DNA from: CAYPAV01 sp964408805
Lineage (GTDB): Bacteria; Pseudomonadota; Alphaproteobacteria; UBA8366
Direction: 5' to 3'
Assembly (NCBI GenBank): GCA_964408805.1
Contig: CAYPAV010000011.1
Coordinates: 62,001-126,000, forward strand
Length of the DNA: 64,000 bases
The notes under the pieces are model-generated. The model was not told the origin of the DNA and made no database searches. It worked only from the letters and a program-made list of their open reading frames with translations. Within the stretch, counting starts at the first letter, position 1. Every line of letters begins with the position of its first letter. Both the position numbers and the translations under genes were made by a program. Shown one piece after another: positions 54,686 to 64,000 of the stretch.

Positions 54686-56062
54686 ATGGGCCAGCATCAA
54701 GTCCAGCGCAGACTTGCGGCGATCCTGGCGGCCGATGTCGTCGGTTATACGCGCCTCATGGAGCAAGACACCGAAGGGACGGTCGCCGCCTGGCAGGCCG
54801 CGCGGGAAGACGTGATCAAGCCCACCGTCGAACGTCGCGACGGCAAGATCGTCAAGCTCACCGGCGACGGCTTTCTGGTCGAGTTCCCGACCGTGCACGA
54901 CGCGCTGGCCTGCGGCATCGCCCTGCAGGACGGCTTGACCTCCAGCAGCCTGAATTTCCGCATCGGCGTCAATATGGGCGATATCGTCGATGACGGCGAG
55001 GATATCCACGGCGAGGGCGTGAACATCGCGGCCAGGCTCGAGGGCTTGGCCGAACCGGGCGGCATTTGCATCTCGGGCGATGTCTTCACGCAGGTGCGGA
55101 ACCGGATCGATGCCGTCTATGAAGATCTCGGCGAGCAGGAGGTTAAGAACGTCTCCGCGCCGGTGCGGGTCTATAAAATTGTTACTGGGGCCGCGGATTC
55201 GATGCCCGCGCCATCTGTCGATATAGCCAACCAGGAGATTCGTTTTTGTGCGACGCCCGATGGGGTTCAGATCGCCTATTCGGTTCGCGGTCGAGGGCCG
55301 GCGGTAATTATCGTGGGAAACTGGCTGACCCATCTCGAACTGGACATGAAATCGGCGCTTCGTCGCACACTGATCGAGAGACTTGCGCGGGACCATCAGG
55401 TGATCCGATACGATGCGCGCGGCAACGGTCTCTCGGATTGGGAAGTCGAAGATATTTCGTTTGAGGCGTCGGTCGGCGATCTCGAGACCATGATCAACGA
55501 ACTCGGACTCGATCGCGTGGACTTGGTCGGCCAGTCCCAGGGTGCCGCGATCTCGGCGGCCTATGCCGCGCGCCATCCGGACAAGGTTACGCATCTCGTG
55601 CTTTACGCCGGCTATGCGCGAGGGCACCGGGCGAGGAATTCCGAGAGCGAAATCGCCGAAAGCGACGCCCTCGTCACCTTGATCCGGGAGGGTTGGGGCA
55701 AGGATCTCGATACCTATGTCCGGATGTTCGGTGCTTTCTTCATGCCCGATGCTAATGCCAAGCAATTATCCGGTTTCACCGAGCTTCAGCGGAAGGCCAC
55801 GCCGCCCGAAAACGCGGCCCGGATTCAGCTGGCGCTCGATAGCATCGATATCACCGGCGAATTGTCGAATATCACGGCACCGACACTGGTCCTCCATTGC
55901 CGCGAGGACGCAAGAGCACCTTTCGACGAAGGCCGCAAGTTGGCCGCGGGAATTGCGGGCGCCCGTTTCGTGCCTTTGGACAGTCGCAATCATTCGATGT
56001 TGGACGGGGAGCCGGCTCTTTCGCGCTATGTGGACGAGGTTGGGGAATTTCTGAAGAGCTGA
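54686..56062 (+). CDS. Class III adenylate cyclase fused to an alpha/beta hydrolase
   Basis: A 458-residue fusion. Residues about 1-170 are a class III cyclase with ILAADVVGYTRLMEQD, KLTGDGFLVEF (with the adenine-type Lys) and HGEGVNIAARLEGLAEPGG. After a short linker, residues about 185-458 are an alpha/beta hydrolase: VIIVGNWLTHLELD, YDARGNGLSDW, nucleophile Ser284 in GQSQGAA, an Asp near EDARAPF and His in SRNHSMLDG. Fusions of this kind occur in rhizobia and relatives; the hydrolase could bind a ligand rather than turn over. The ATG at 54686 has a strong GGAGGAGG site. No membrane segment is seen. Confidence 0.87.
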   Translation: MGQHQVQRRLAAILAADVVGYTRLMEQDTEGTVAAWQAAREDVIKPTVERRDGKIVKLTGDGFLVEFPTVHDALACGIALQDGLTSSSLNFRIGVNMGDIVDDGEDIHGEGVNIAARLEGLAEPGGICISGDVFTQVRNRIDAVYEDLGEQEVKNVSAPVRVYKIVTGAADSMPAPSVDIANQEIRFCATPDGVQIAYSVRGRGPAVIIVGNWLTHLELDMKSALRRTLIERLARDHQVIRYDARGNGLSDWEVEDISFEASVGDLETMINELGLDRVDLVGQSQGAAISAAYAARHPDKVTHLVLYAGYARGHRARNSESEIAESDALVTLIREGWGKDLDTYVRMFGAFFMPDANAKQLSGFTELQRKATPPENAARIQLALDSIDITGELSNITAPTLVLHCREDARAPFDEGRKLAAGIAGARFVPLDSRNHSMLDGEPALSRYVDEVGEFLKS

Positions 56063-56267
56063 AGCAGTTACTCTTGCTCTCAATTAAGGACTCTCCACTT
56101 GAGTTCTTCTAGCTTCTGATTGTTGAACGTCGTTTTTGGCCGATCTTTCCTCGGCCTTAATATCGATCCTCAAGGTCTTGCAGTTGGAGTTTTTCTATAA
56201 AACTAGTTCTGCGCACCGGACACCTAAATACTTCAGACCTGCGGGACCGAGGAAGCTACACACTGTG

Positions 56268-56987
56268 CTATCCGTCGAGGAGTTCCTTCGCCTCGTTTTC
56301 CTTAAATTCAGCGGATATAAGCCAAGAATTTAACACGTCGATGACGCTTTCGCTAAGGTGGGAAAACCGAATTTTCTCGGCAATTTGCTTTCTCATATAA
56401 GGATGTTTTAACTTGTCTCCGCCTTTCCCGTCGATGGCCTTGGAACCCATTTTCTTGATAAATGCCAGCTTGTTTTCGAATGTGACCGACCAGGCATTCG
56501 CCCATTGTTTACAGACATTTCCCGGCAAACCTGAGAAAATTGCAAATTCTAAATCACCCTCTAAGAACCGTAGCGGGAAACGTATATTTGTTCTAGAGAA
56601 TATCTCATTGGCGTCTTTAAGAGATGACCGCCACACTTCAAAATTACTATCTGAAAAGTCTCACTGTGAATTTTGCATGAGGGTCAACGCTTCTCTCGGA
56701 ATGCTGATATTGCTTTCATTAAATGCCTGCTGGATTTCGCTTGTTGCATCGCCATCTGGCACGACCAAATAAGCGGGACCTCCGTCCGTACTGCCACCTC
56801 TCAGGTCCAGCAATAGCTTAATCCATGGTGCAAAATTAGATTTCCCACCAACGTGAATAACAAAAAGATTATCGACGCGACCAGTTTCGTCTTGCTCAGC
56901 AAGGCGCCTTCTCAATCCTTCAAAAAATGCCCAATCTCCCTCACCTTCGACCAATAGCACTGATGAAGCGAATATCATTTCTGCTCC
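56268..56987 (-). pseudogene. OLD-family nuclease remnant, TOPRIM and C-terminal part
   Basis: The minus-strand frame carries the TOPRIM half of an OLD-family ATP-dependent endonuclease: AEMIFASSVLLVEGEGDWAF with the catalytic Glu, VGGKSNFAPWIKLLLDL and YLVVPDGDATSEI with the acidic motif. An in-frame TGA at 56661-56663 interrupts it. The same frame continues with WRSSLKDANEIFSRTN and an ordinary C-terminus ending at 56268. The N-terminal ATPase part is missing from this strand and appears on the plus strand next door. The coding sense stops at about 56987, where the other fragment begins. It is certainly not a working gene. OLD proteins are often phage-defence nucleases. Confidence 0.8.
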
Positions 56988-56993
56988 TTGGCC

Positions 56994-57490
56994 ATGCGTA
57001 TCGTCAGCATTCAGTTTGAGAACGTGAGGGGCTTTTATGAAGCCACTTTGCCTCTCGACAACGAAAAAATTCTCATCGTTGGCCGCAATCATTCCGGCAA
57101 GACATCGGCTTTTCTACTGTTGGATTGGCTGATTAATTTTGCTGATGCGGACAGGTTATATAGGCGAGACTATTTAGATCAGGAAGAGCAAGATCTTCTC
57201 CTCCCCGCTCGTGATGTACAGCACCGAGCCCGACGCATTACACTTACCGTTCACATTCCTGACGGCAGAATTACGGATATAAGACGCTGATATCGACTCA
57301 CAGCTCCATATTGGTCGAGGAAGCCCACTACGAGCACATCTTATTAGCAGTCGACAGATCGTTTTATCAGCCTAGGCAGACGCAAAACCCTGAGCGATCA
57401 AGTATCCACACTGCTTTGCTAAGTGGCGGCCGCCTTCCGAAGGAATTGAATATTGATCTCAAGTTCGGTTTCGAAACCTATTTTCGCTAG
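56994..57490 (+). pseudogene. OLD-family nuclease remnant, ATPase N-terminus and H-loop part
   Basis: The plus strand shows a genuine ATPase N-terminus, MRIVSIQFENVRGFYEATLP, with a Walker A motif in GRNHSGKTSAF (about residue 34), running to a stop at 57290. In another frame, from 57263 to 57490, comes KTLISTHSSILVEEAHYEHI, the switch-histidine segment that normally lies some hundreds of residues further on, just before TOPRIM. So the middle of the ATPase is deleted and the frame is broken. This part points away from the TOPRIM fragment, so an inversion separated the two halves. The ATG has no good ribosome site. Confidence 0.75.
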
Positions 57491-57629
57491 CAGTTAACGG
57501 CAAAATCTTTACTAATAATTGAGATAATAGGACAGTATCTAATAATTGTGCAAAAAATGTTTCACACTAAATAACTTGAAGCCTCAGCCCGGAAGTCGCG
57601 TAATTAATTTTGAACTTAGAATACAAGGT

Positions 57630-58028
57630 TTAGTCATTGACAGTTAATTTCCCCGCCTCCATCTCGACTCCGACGCTCTCGCAGTCGGGATAGACGTCGG
57701 GTTTGCGGGTCGAGACACGGGCCGCAGCCACCTCGGCCGGGGCCAGGCAGAGATCCAGGATTTCGGCACAGAGCGTTTCCTGAAGGTTGAAGTGCCGCCC
57801 GTCGACGATCTCGCGGATGCGGGCGCGTAGGAAATCGTAGTCCAGGACCGAATCAATCCGGTCGGCCGCCGTCCGATCCGGGGCCGAGTTCGCGAGCGTC
57901 AGGGTCACATCGATCAGGATGCGCTGCGGATTTTCCCGTTCGAACGCGTGAATGCCGATCGAGGCCACGACCTCGAAGTCGCGGAGGAAGATCGAATTGC
58001 GGGTCGGTTGAACGGTATCGTCAGTCAT
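57630..58028 (-). CDS. folB: Dihydroneopterin aldolase
   Basis: A 132-residue FolB protein, which converts 7,8-dihydroneopterin to 6-hydroxymethyl-dihydropterin in folate synthesis. Family marks are IFLRDFEVVASIGIHAFERE, the catalytic glutamate in FNLQETLCAEIL, DVTLTLANSAP, and VSTRKPDVYPDCESVGVE with its conserved Lys. It overlaps the preceding SDR gene by eight bases (ATGACTGA) and is the last gene of a minus-strand set dksA-SDR-folB. No other fol gene is in the window. Confidence 0.92.
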   Translation of the reverse strand: MTDDTVQPTRNSIFLRDFEVVASIGIHAFERENPQRILIDVTLTLANSAPDRTAADRIDSVLDYDFLRARIREIVDGRHFNLQETLCAEILDLCLAPAEVAAARVSTRKPDVYPDCESVGVEMEAGKLTVND

Positions 58029-58782
58029 CGAGGAAGGCCACGTCGCGCGGCAGGCGCATCAGGGTTTGGCCGCCATCGACCACGAGGATCTGTCCGTCGA
58101 GGAGACGCGATTGCAGGATATAACGAACGGCGGCGACGATCTCCTCGGGTCCGTTCGGGCGGGCCAATAGATTCTTCGTTCCCGCGCGTCGGAACTCCGC
58201 TTCCGTCTGATCGCCGCTGGCCAGCGTCAATCCCGGCGCGATGCCGCAGACGCGGATATTGGGCGCCAAGGCCATGGCCGCCATTTCGGTCAGCCCCTTC
58301 AGGCCGAACTTCGTGATGGAATAGGAGAAATAATCCGGATTGGGGCTGAAGATTTTGTTGTCGAGGAGGTTGATGACGACGCCGTCGGTGTCGTCCGGCA
58401 CCGCCTTGGCGAAGGCCTGGGTCAGGAGAATGGGCGCCTTCAGATTGACCGCCAGGTGTTGGTCGAGGCCGTCCGATGTCAGGTCGTGGAGCCAATCGGG
58501 TTCGAAAAGGGCGGCGTTGTTGATCAGACAATCGATCCGGCCGGTGCGCTCGAGGCAACGGGGGATAAGGGTCTCCGTCGCCGCCGCATCTCCGAGATCG
58601 CAATCAATCGCATCCGCGGTTCCGCCGGCGGTGCGCAACTCCGCCACCAAGGCTTCCACGGCGTCGCCCGATTGCCGGTAATGGATCAGCACCCGCCAGT
58701 TGTCCGCCGCCAGCGCCCGGACGATCGCGGCCCCAAGCCGCCGGGCACCCCCGGTGACCAGTGCCACTTTCATGTCGGGCAT
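58021..58782 (-). CDS. Pteridine reductase-like SDR (FolM/PTR1 type)
   Basis: A 253-residue SDR with the pteridine-reductase version of the cofactor motif, TGGARRLG (TGxxxRxG, residues 10-17). The active site is Asp141, Tyr154 and Lys158. Asp replaces the usual SDR serine, and the spacing of 13 and 4 is the same as Asp181, Tyr194 and Lys198 of Leishmania PTR1. That points to an NADPH-dependent dihydropterin reductase (dihydromonapterin/dihydrofolate reductase activity). It overlaps folB by eight bases and follows dksA by seven bases, so a pterin role is well supported. The symbol folM would be reasonable but is not certain. Confidence 0.85.
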   Translation of the reverse strand: MPDMKVALVTGGARRLGAAIVRALAADNWRVLIHYRQSGDAVEALVAELRTAGGTADAIDCDLGDAAATETLIPRCLERTGRIDCLINNAALFEPDWLHDLTSDGLDQHLAVNLKAPILLTQAFAKAVPDDTDGVVINLLDNKIFSPNPDYFSYSITKFGLKGLTEMAAMALAPNIRVCGIAPGLTLASGDQTEAEFRRAGTKNLLARPNGPEEIVAAVRYILQSRLLDGQILVVDGGQTLMRLPRDVAFLDD

Positions 58783-58789
58783 GTCAGGA

Positions 58790-59134
58790 CTACCGCGCGC
58801 AGCCGATGCAGGTCAGGATCGCGGGGTCCAGTTCCAGGCGTTTCTTTTCGATCTCGTCTCCGCATGTCGCGCAATAGCCGTATTCGTCTTCCGCCATGCG
58901 CGCCAGCGCCGCATCGATCCGATGCAACTCGTCGAGCCGGCGGCGTTCGGTCTCGGCCGACATCGCTTGATTCTGAATTTCGTCCATGCGCGAGAGGCGG
59001 CCGACCTGGGTGTGATCGTACTCGACCGGTTTGGCATCGTCGTGATGGGCGTCGACCAGCGTCCGCAGTTCGTCCCGGCGCGCATTCATTCGGGTCTTCA
59101 TTCCGTCGAGATCAATGTCTTTTCGGTCGCTCAT
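58790..59134 (-). CDS. DksA/TraR family zinc-finger transcription factor
   Basis: A 114-residue DksA/TraR-type protein, shorter than E. coli DksA (151). Cysteines at 88, 91, 109 and 112 form a C-x2-C-x17-C-x2-C zinc finger around CATCGDEIEKKRL. The N-terminal half is a helical hairpin rich in charged residues. Members bind the RNA polymerase secondary channel and alter promoter kinetics, with ppGpp in true DksA. The start at 59134 is chosen because the longer frame would overlap the divergent prfC start region. It leads the SDR-folB operon. Confidence 0.85.
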   Translation of the reverse strand: MSDRKDIDLDGMKTRMNARRDELRTLVDAHHDDAKPVEYDHTQVGRLSRMDEIQNQAMSAETERRRLDELHRIDAALARMAEDEYGYCATCGDEIEKKRLELDPAILTCIGCAR

Positions 59135-59231
59135 ACGAAAGTCCGTCGCTTGCTCGTTTCCGTCGTCTGACGTGTTGCATCCGGACCATTTTGCGCTCAT
59201 ATGGGTCGGAACGACAATGGAGAATCGTCAA

Positions 59232-60827
<1,596 letters not shown>

Positions 60828-60846
60828 GGGTCGGGGATCGACGGCC

Positions 60847-63225
60847 TTAAAGCCGGGCGAGGCAGGCCGAGGCGGCGGCATCGATGATCGAGTCAACGTC
60901 GATTCCGAAGGCGCGGTAAAGGTCCGGGATATCGCCCGACTGGCCATAGGTCTCGACACCGAGGGGGGCGACTCGCAGACGCCCGACGGAGCCGATCCAG
61001 CTCAAGGTCGCGGGATGGCCGTCGAGCACGGTTACCAATGCCGCGCGCGGGTCGAGCTGAGCCAGCAGAGTCTCGATATGGGCGCGCGCGCCGGGGTCGC
61101 CCTTCTCGCGGCGATGGCGGGCCGCCATCCAGTCCTTGTGCAGAAGATCGGGCGAGGTGACCGCGAGCAGACCGGCGCCGGGCACGTCCTCCAGCAGATC
61201 CGCATGCGCCTGCAAGGCTTCGACCGCGAGCGGGCCAGTATAGACAATCGCGAGTTCGGCACCGGACGCCGGCGGTTTCAGCCAATAACCGCCGCGGCAG
61301 ATCTCCGCCGCCAGCGCATCGTCCATCTCACGCGCGGGTTGGTCGATCTGGCGGGTCGAGAGCCGGAGATAAACCGAACCGCCGTCCGCCGCCTGCATGT
61401 GACGGAACCCCCAGGCCATGATCACCGCCAGCTCGTCGACGAAGGCCGGCTCGAAATAGGCCAGCTTGTCGAGCCCGACGCCGACCAGCGGCGTGTTGAC
61501 CGATTGATGGGCGCCGCCTTCGGGTGCCAGGGTGATGCCGGAGGGTGTGCCGACGACCATGAAGCGAGCATCCTGGTAGCAGGCGTAGAACAGCGCATCG
61601 AGGCCGCGATTGATGAAGGGGTCGTAAAGGGTGCCGACCGGCAGAATCCGTGCGCCGAAAAGCGACTCCGACAGGCCGGCCGCGGCCAGCAGCAGGAATA
61701 GATTGTTCTCGGCGATGCCGAGTTCGAAATGCTGGCCGGTATGGGTCCGGACCCAGCGTTGCAGCGAGGCGACCTCCTCCTCGTGAAAGACGTCCCGGCG
61801 TTCCTTGCGGCTGAAGATTCCCTTCTGATTGACCCAGGGGCCGAGATTGGTCGAAACGGTGACGTCCGGCGAGGTGGTGACGATGGCGTCGGTGAGCGCG
61901 TCGTCCCGCCGCGCGATATCGTAGAGAATCTGCCCGAAGGCGAACTGTGTCGCCGCCGTCTCGCTTGTCTTAACCGGAAAGCGATCCGGCACCTGGATTT
62001 GCGGGGCACGGTGGCGTCGTGCGGGCGTCCCGGCGAAGGGAACCTGTTCGAGGAATTCCGAGATCGCGTCCGGCGTCGCGTCGAGGCCCGCATGAGGGTC
62101 CCATTCGGCCCCGTCCGGAATGCCCATATGTTCCTTGAACTCGGTCATTTGCGCCGGGCTCATCAGACCCGCGTGATTGTCCTTGTGGCCCTGAAGCGGC
62201 ATGCCGAAGCCCTTGATCGTATAGGCCACGAAGCATTGCGGCTGGTCTTCTGACCCGGCGGCATGGAAGGCCTCGAGGATCGATTCCATGTCATGGCCGG
62301 CGAGATTGGTCATTAACGTGTGCAAGCGCTCGTCGTCATGCGTGTCGAGCAGGGTCTTCAGCCCCGCGGTGCCGCGAAGATCGCGTTTCAGATGCTCGCG
62401 CCAGGCCGGACCGCCCTTGAAGGTGAGGGCCGAATAGAGATCGTTCGGGCATTCGTCGATCCAGCGCCGGAGCGCTTCCCCCGCCGGCCCCTCGAAAGCC
62501 GCTTCCAGCTTCTTGCCGTATTTCAAGGTCACCACGTTCCAGTCGACGGTGCTGAAGAAATCCTGGATCTTGGTGAACAGGAACTCGTTGATCACGCCGT
62601 CGAGGCTCTGGCGGTTGTAGTCGATGACCCACCAGAGATTGCCCACCTTCTGCTTCCAGCCTTCGAGCAGGGCCTCGAAGACATTGCCTTCGTCGAGCTC
62701 CGCGTCGCCCATCAGCGCCACCATGCGGCCGCGCCGGACTCCATCGCCCATGCGGCCGTGGGTGTGTGCGTAATCCTGCATCAGGGAACCGAACAGCGTG
62801 GTGGCGACGCCGAGACCGACCGAGCCGGTGGAGAAATCCACATCGTCGGTATCCTTGGTTCGCGACGGGTAGGATTGCGCGCCGCCAAGGGCCCGGAACC
62901 CTTCCAAATTGTCCAGGTTCTGGCGGCCCAACAGATACATCAAGGCGTGAAAGACCGGACTGGCATGGGGCTTCACCGCCATCCGGTCCTCCGGCCGCAG
63001 CACGTCCATGTAGAGGGCCGTCAGCAACGTCGCGGCCGAGGCGCAGGAGGCCTGATGGCCGCCGACCTTGAGGCCGTCCCGGCTGGGCCGGATGTGGTTG
63101 GCGTTGTGGATCGTCCAGGCGGCGAGCCAAAGCACCTTCTTCTCGATCTCGCGCAGGAGATCCAGGCGTTCGGCGGGAAGGATGGTGTTGCGGCCGGAAT
63201 CGACCAGATGCAGGGGCGGCGGCAT
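60847..63225 (-). CDS. Homodimeric E1-type 2-oxoacid dehydrogenase/transketolase-like enzyme (MdeB-like)
   Basis: A 792-residue thiamine-diphosphate enzyme related to AceE-type pyruvate dehydrogenase E1. Signs are SRDGLKVGGHQASCASAATL near the N-terminus and the ThDP motif GDAELDEGNVFEALLEG with the Asn of DYNRQSLDG. The C-terminal half has FELGIAENNLFLLLAAAGLS and GHPATLSWIGSVGRLRVAPLG. It is shorter than E. coli AceE (887). No E2 or E3 gene is adjacent. With a divergent Lrp regulator next to it, it resembles the P. putida mdeB/mdeR pair, where MdeB acts on 2-oxobutyrate from methionine breakdown. That assignment is inferred; no mdeA is visible. Confidence 0.85.
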   Translation of the reverse strand: MPPPLHLVDSGRNTILPAERLDLLREIEKKVLWLAAWTIHNANHIRPSRDGLKVGGHQASCASAATLLTALYMDVLRPEDRMAVKPHASPVFHALMYLLGRQNLDNLEGFRALGGAQSYPSRTKDTDDVDFSTGSVGLGVATTLFGSLMQDYAHTHGRMGDGVRRGRMVALMGDAELDEGNVFEALLEGWKQKVGNLWWVIDYNRQSLDGVINEFLFTKIQDFFSTVDWNVVTLKYGKKLEAAFEGPAGEALRRWIDECPNDLYSALTFKGGPAWREHLKRDLRGTAGLKTLLDTHDDERLHTLMTNLAGHDMESILEAFHAAGSEDQPQCFVAYTIKGFGMPLQGHKDNHAGLMSPAQMTEFKEHMGIPDGAEWDPHAGLDATPDAISEFLEQVPFAGTPARRHRAPQIQVPDRFPVKTSETAATQFAFGQILYDIARRDDALTDAIVTTSPDVTVSTNLGPWVNQKGIFSRKERRDVFHEEEVASLQRWVRTHTGQHFELGIAENNLFLLLAAAGLSESLFGARILPVGTLYDPFINRGLDALFYACYQDARFMVVGTPSGITLAPEGGAHQSVNTPLVGVGLDKLAYFEPAFVDELAVIMAWGFRHMQAADGGSVYLRLSTRQIDQPAREMDDALAAEICRGGYWLKPPASGAELAIVYTGPLAVEALQAHADLLEDVPGAGLLAVTSPDLLHKDWMAARHRREKGDPGARAHIETLLAQLDPRAALVTVLDGHPATLSWIGSVGRLRVAPLGVETYGQSGDIPDLYRAFGIDVDSIIDAAASACLARL

Positions 63226-63252
63226 GACGAGGGCTCCATTGAACGGCCCTCC

Positions 63253-63258
63253 ATTATA
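63253..63258 (-). promoter_or_regulatory. Candidate -10 box of the E1-like gene
   Basis: A perfect TATAAT on the minus strand lies 27 bases upstream of the E1 start codon, in the 125-base divergent gap with the Lrp gene. No clear -35 hexamer sits at the right spacing, which would suit a promoter that needs an activator such as an Lrp-type protein. Confidence 0.5.
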
Positions 63259-63350
63259 CCTGCCGCCCGCCGAACAGTCCTTGCGGATATTGCGTAAATT
63301 GTGGATAACTTAACAAGGATTGACCAAATTTAGATGAATTATGAAATATT

Positions 63351-63842
63351 ATGCCCCGAATGAGCCTGGATGAGATAGATCGGCGTATCTTGGGTGTGTT
63401 GCAGGAGAACGCGCGCGTCAGCAATGTCGACCTGTCGCGCCGGGTCGGGGTCTCGGCGTCGCCCTGCTGGCGGCGGGTGCGGGAGTTGGAGACCGAAGGT
63501 GTTATTTCGCGTTATGTGACACTGGTCGATCCGGGGGCGGTGGGCCTTCCGGTCAGCGTCTTCGTCCAGGTTTCGTTGGAGAAACAGGTGGAGCGCGCGC
63601 TGGAGGCGTTCGAGCAGGCGATCGGGGCCCGCCCGGAGGTCATGGAATGCTATCTGATGACCGGCGACGCGGATTATCTGCTGCGGGTCGTCGTTTCCGA
63701 TCTCGAGGCCTATGAGCGATTCCTGATGGACCATTTGACCCGGGTGCCGGGGGTGGCCAGCATCCGTTCCAGCTTCGCCTTGAAACAAGTGAAGTATGGT
63801 ACGGCGCTGCCGCTGGTGGAACCGGGGGTATCGGCCGGGTGA
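63351..63842 (+). CDS. Lrp/AsnC family transcriptional regulator
   Basis: A 163-residue Lrp/AsnC regulator. The N-terminal helix-turn-helix is LDEIDRRILGVLQENARVSN followed by DLSRRVGVSASPCWRRVREL. The C-terminal RAM domain has VMECYLMTGDADYLLRVVVS and VASIRSSFALKQVKYGTALPL. It is divergent from the E1-like gene, the arrangement of mdeR and mdeB in Pseudomonas, so it probably senses an amino acid and controls that gene. Two candidate starts (63351 and 63360) lack a ribosome site, so a short or leaderless mRNA is possible. Confidence 0.9.
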   Translation: MPRMSLDEIDRRILGVLQENARVSNVDLSRRVGVSASPCWRRVRELETEGVISRYVTLVDPGAVGLPVSVFVQVSLEKQVERALEAFEQAIGARPEVMECYLMTGDADYLLRVVVSDLEAYERFLMDHLTRVPGVASIRSSFALKQVKYGTALPLVEPGVSAG

Positions 63843-63872
63843 GAACGGTATCGAAAAAAGCGGCGGGCGGCC

Positions 63873-63900
63873 TTGCTTTTGACGCCGGCCTCGTTAATGT
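63873..63900 (+). promoter_or_regulatory. Candidate infA promoter
   Basis: TTGCTT (63873-63878) and TAATGT (63895-63900) are 16 bases apart, about 60 bases before the infA start. The match is moderate and rests on consensus only. Confidence 0.35.
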
Positions 63901-63959
63901 TTCGGCTGTCGTGGCTGGCGGCGCCGGCATGGCGGATCGCAACAAGGAAAGGAGATTTC

Positions 63960-64000
63960 GTGGCTAAGGAAGAACCGATTGAATTCGATGGCATGGTGAC
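63960..64000 (+). CDS. infA: Translation initiation factor IF-1, N-terminal fragment
   Basis: The last 41 bases encode VAKEEPIEFDGMV from a GTG start, matching the universal IF-1 opening (MAKEE.IE..G.V). IF-1 binds the ribosomal A site with IF-2 and IF-3 during initiation. A strong AAGGAAAGGAG ribosome site precedes the GTG at a suitable distance, which settles the start. The rest of the gene (about 72 codons in total) continues beyond the window. Confidence 0.92.
   Translation, partial: MAKEEPIEFDGMV

Larger units (their letters stand above)
56063..57629. other. AT-rich island with gene remnants
   Basis: This 1.6 kb stretch is visibly much richer in A and T than its neighbours and has codon use unlike them. 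It holds two facing-away fragments of an OLD-type nuclease and otherwise nothing I recognise. The parts at 56063-56267 and 57491-57629 contain no credible gene, tRNA or repeat. Base composition and broken genes suggest foreign DNA in decay. Confidence 0.75.

Noticed and set aside
56994..57290. The ATPase fragment as an intact small stand-alone protein
   Set aside because: It stops shortly after Walker A, lacks Walker B, and its later parts follow in a different frame.

Overview
This 64 kb window is a GC-rich, gene-dense bacterial chromosome segment. It most likely comes from an alphaproteobacterium, probably Rhodospirillales-like. The pointers are a SAM-II riboswitch in front of metZ, a CIRCE-controlled groESL operon with an intercistronic hairpin, a rhizobial-style set of class III cyclases, and the mix of CaiB/BaiF CoA-transferases, hydantoinases and enolase-superfamily enzymes. 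Taxonomy is inferred from gene content only. I see no tRNA, rRNA, CRISPR array or intact mobile element.

Layout. 0-9 kb: the tail of a peroxiredoxin-like gene, then a minus-strand operon hyuA-hyuB-hyuB-hyuA-CoA transferase. 9-15.5 kb: threonine dehydratase, a PAS-GGDEF protein, a PEP-mutase/isocitrate-lyase family enzyme with ureidoglycolate lyase, and a truncated globin followed by a PAS-coiled-coil-cyclase. 15.5-28 kb: catabolic genes (TIM-barrel isomerase, SDR, two luciferase-like flavin oxidoreductases, MmgE/PrpD, two MFS carriers, a double-length CoA transferase, TauE/SafE permease) and a glutathionyl-hydroquinone reductase gene broken by an in-frame TGA. 28-36.5 kb: pyruvate:ferredoxin oxidoreductase, two tandem cyclase-TPR proteins and a metallo-beta-lactamase-fold hydrolase. 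36.5-43 kb: a beta-hydroxyacid dehydrogenase, a SucCD-like CoA ligase with a CoA-acylating aldehyde dehydrogenase resembling the sulfoacetate (Sau) module, an enolase-superfamily enzyme and an IclR regulator. 43-49 kb: groESL, two VOC proteins, and a CoA transferase with a CitE-like lyase. 49-54.5 kb: metZ with its SAM-II riboswitch, flanked by two enolase-superfamily genes, then a hydrolase and a PhyH-type dioxygenase. 54.7-57.6 kb: a cyclase-alpha/beta-hydrolase fusion and an AT-rich island holding a scrambled OLD-family nuclease gene. 57.6-64 kb: folB, a FolM-like pteridine reductase and dksA, then prfC, an MdeB-like E1 with a divergent Lrp regulator, and the first codons of infA.

Together the genes describe a metabolically versatile heterotroph that activates organic acids as CoA esters and cleaves them, with strong cyclic-nucleotide signalling (four class III cyclases plus one GGDEF protein). 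The observations most worth a second look are the globin-cyclase pair, the SAM-II aptamer with a mutually exclusive antiterminator, the TGA-interrupted reductase, the inverted OLD remnant, the half-dead double CoA transferase and the Sau-like module.
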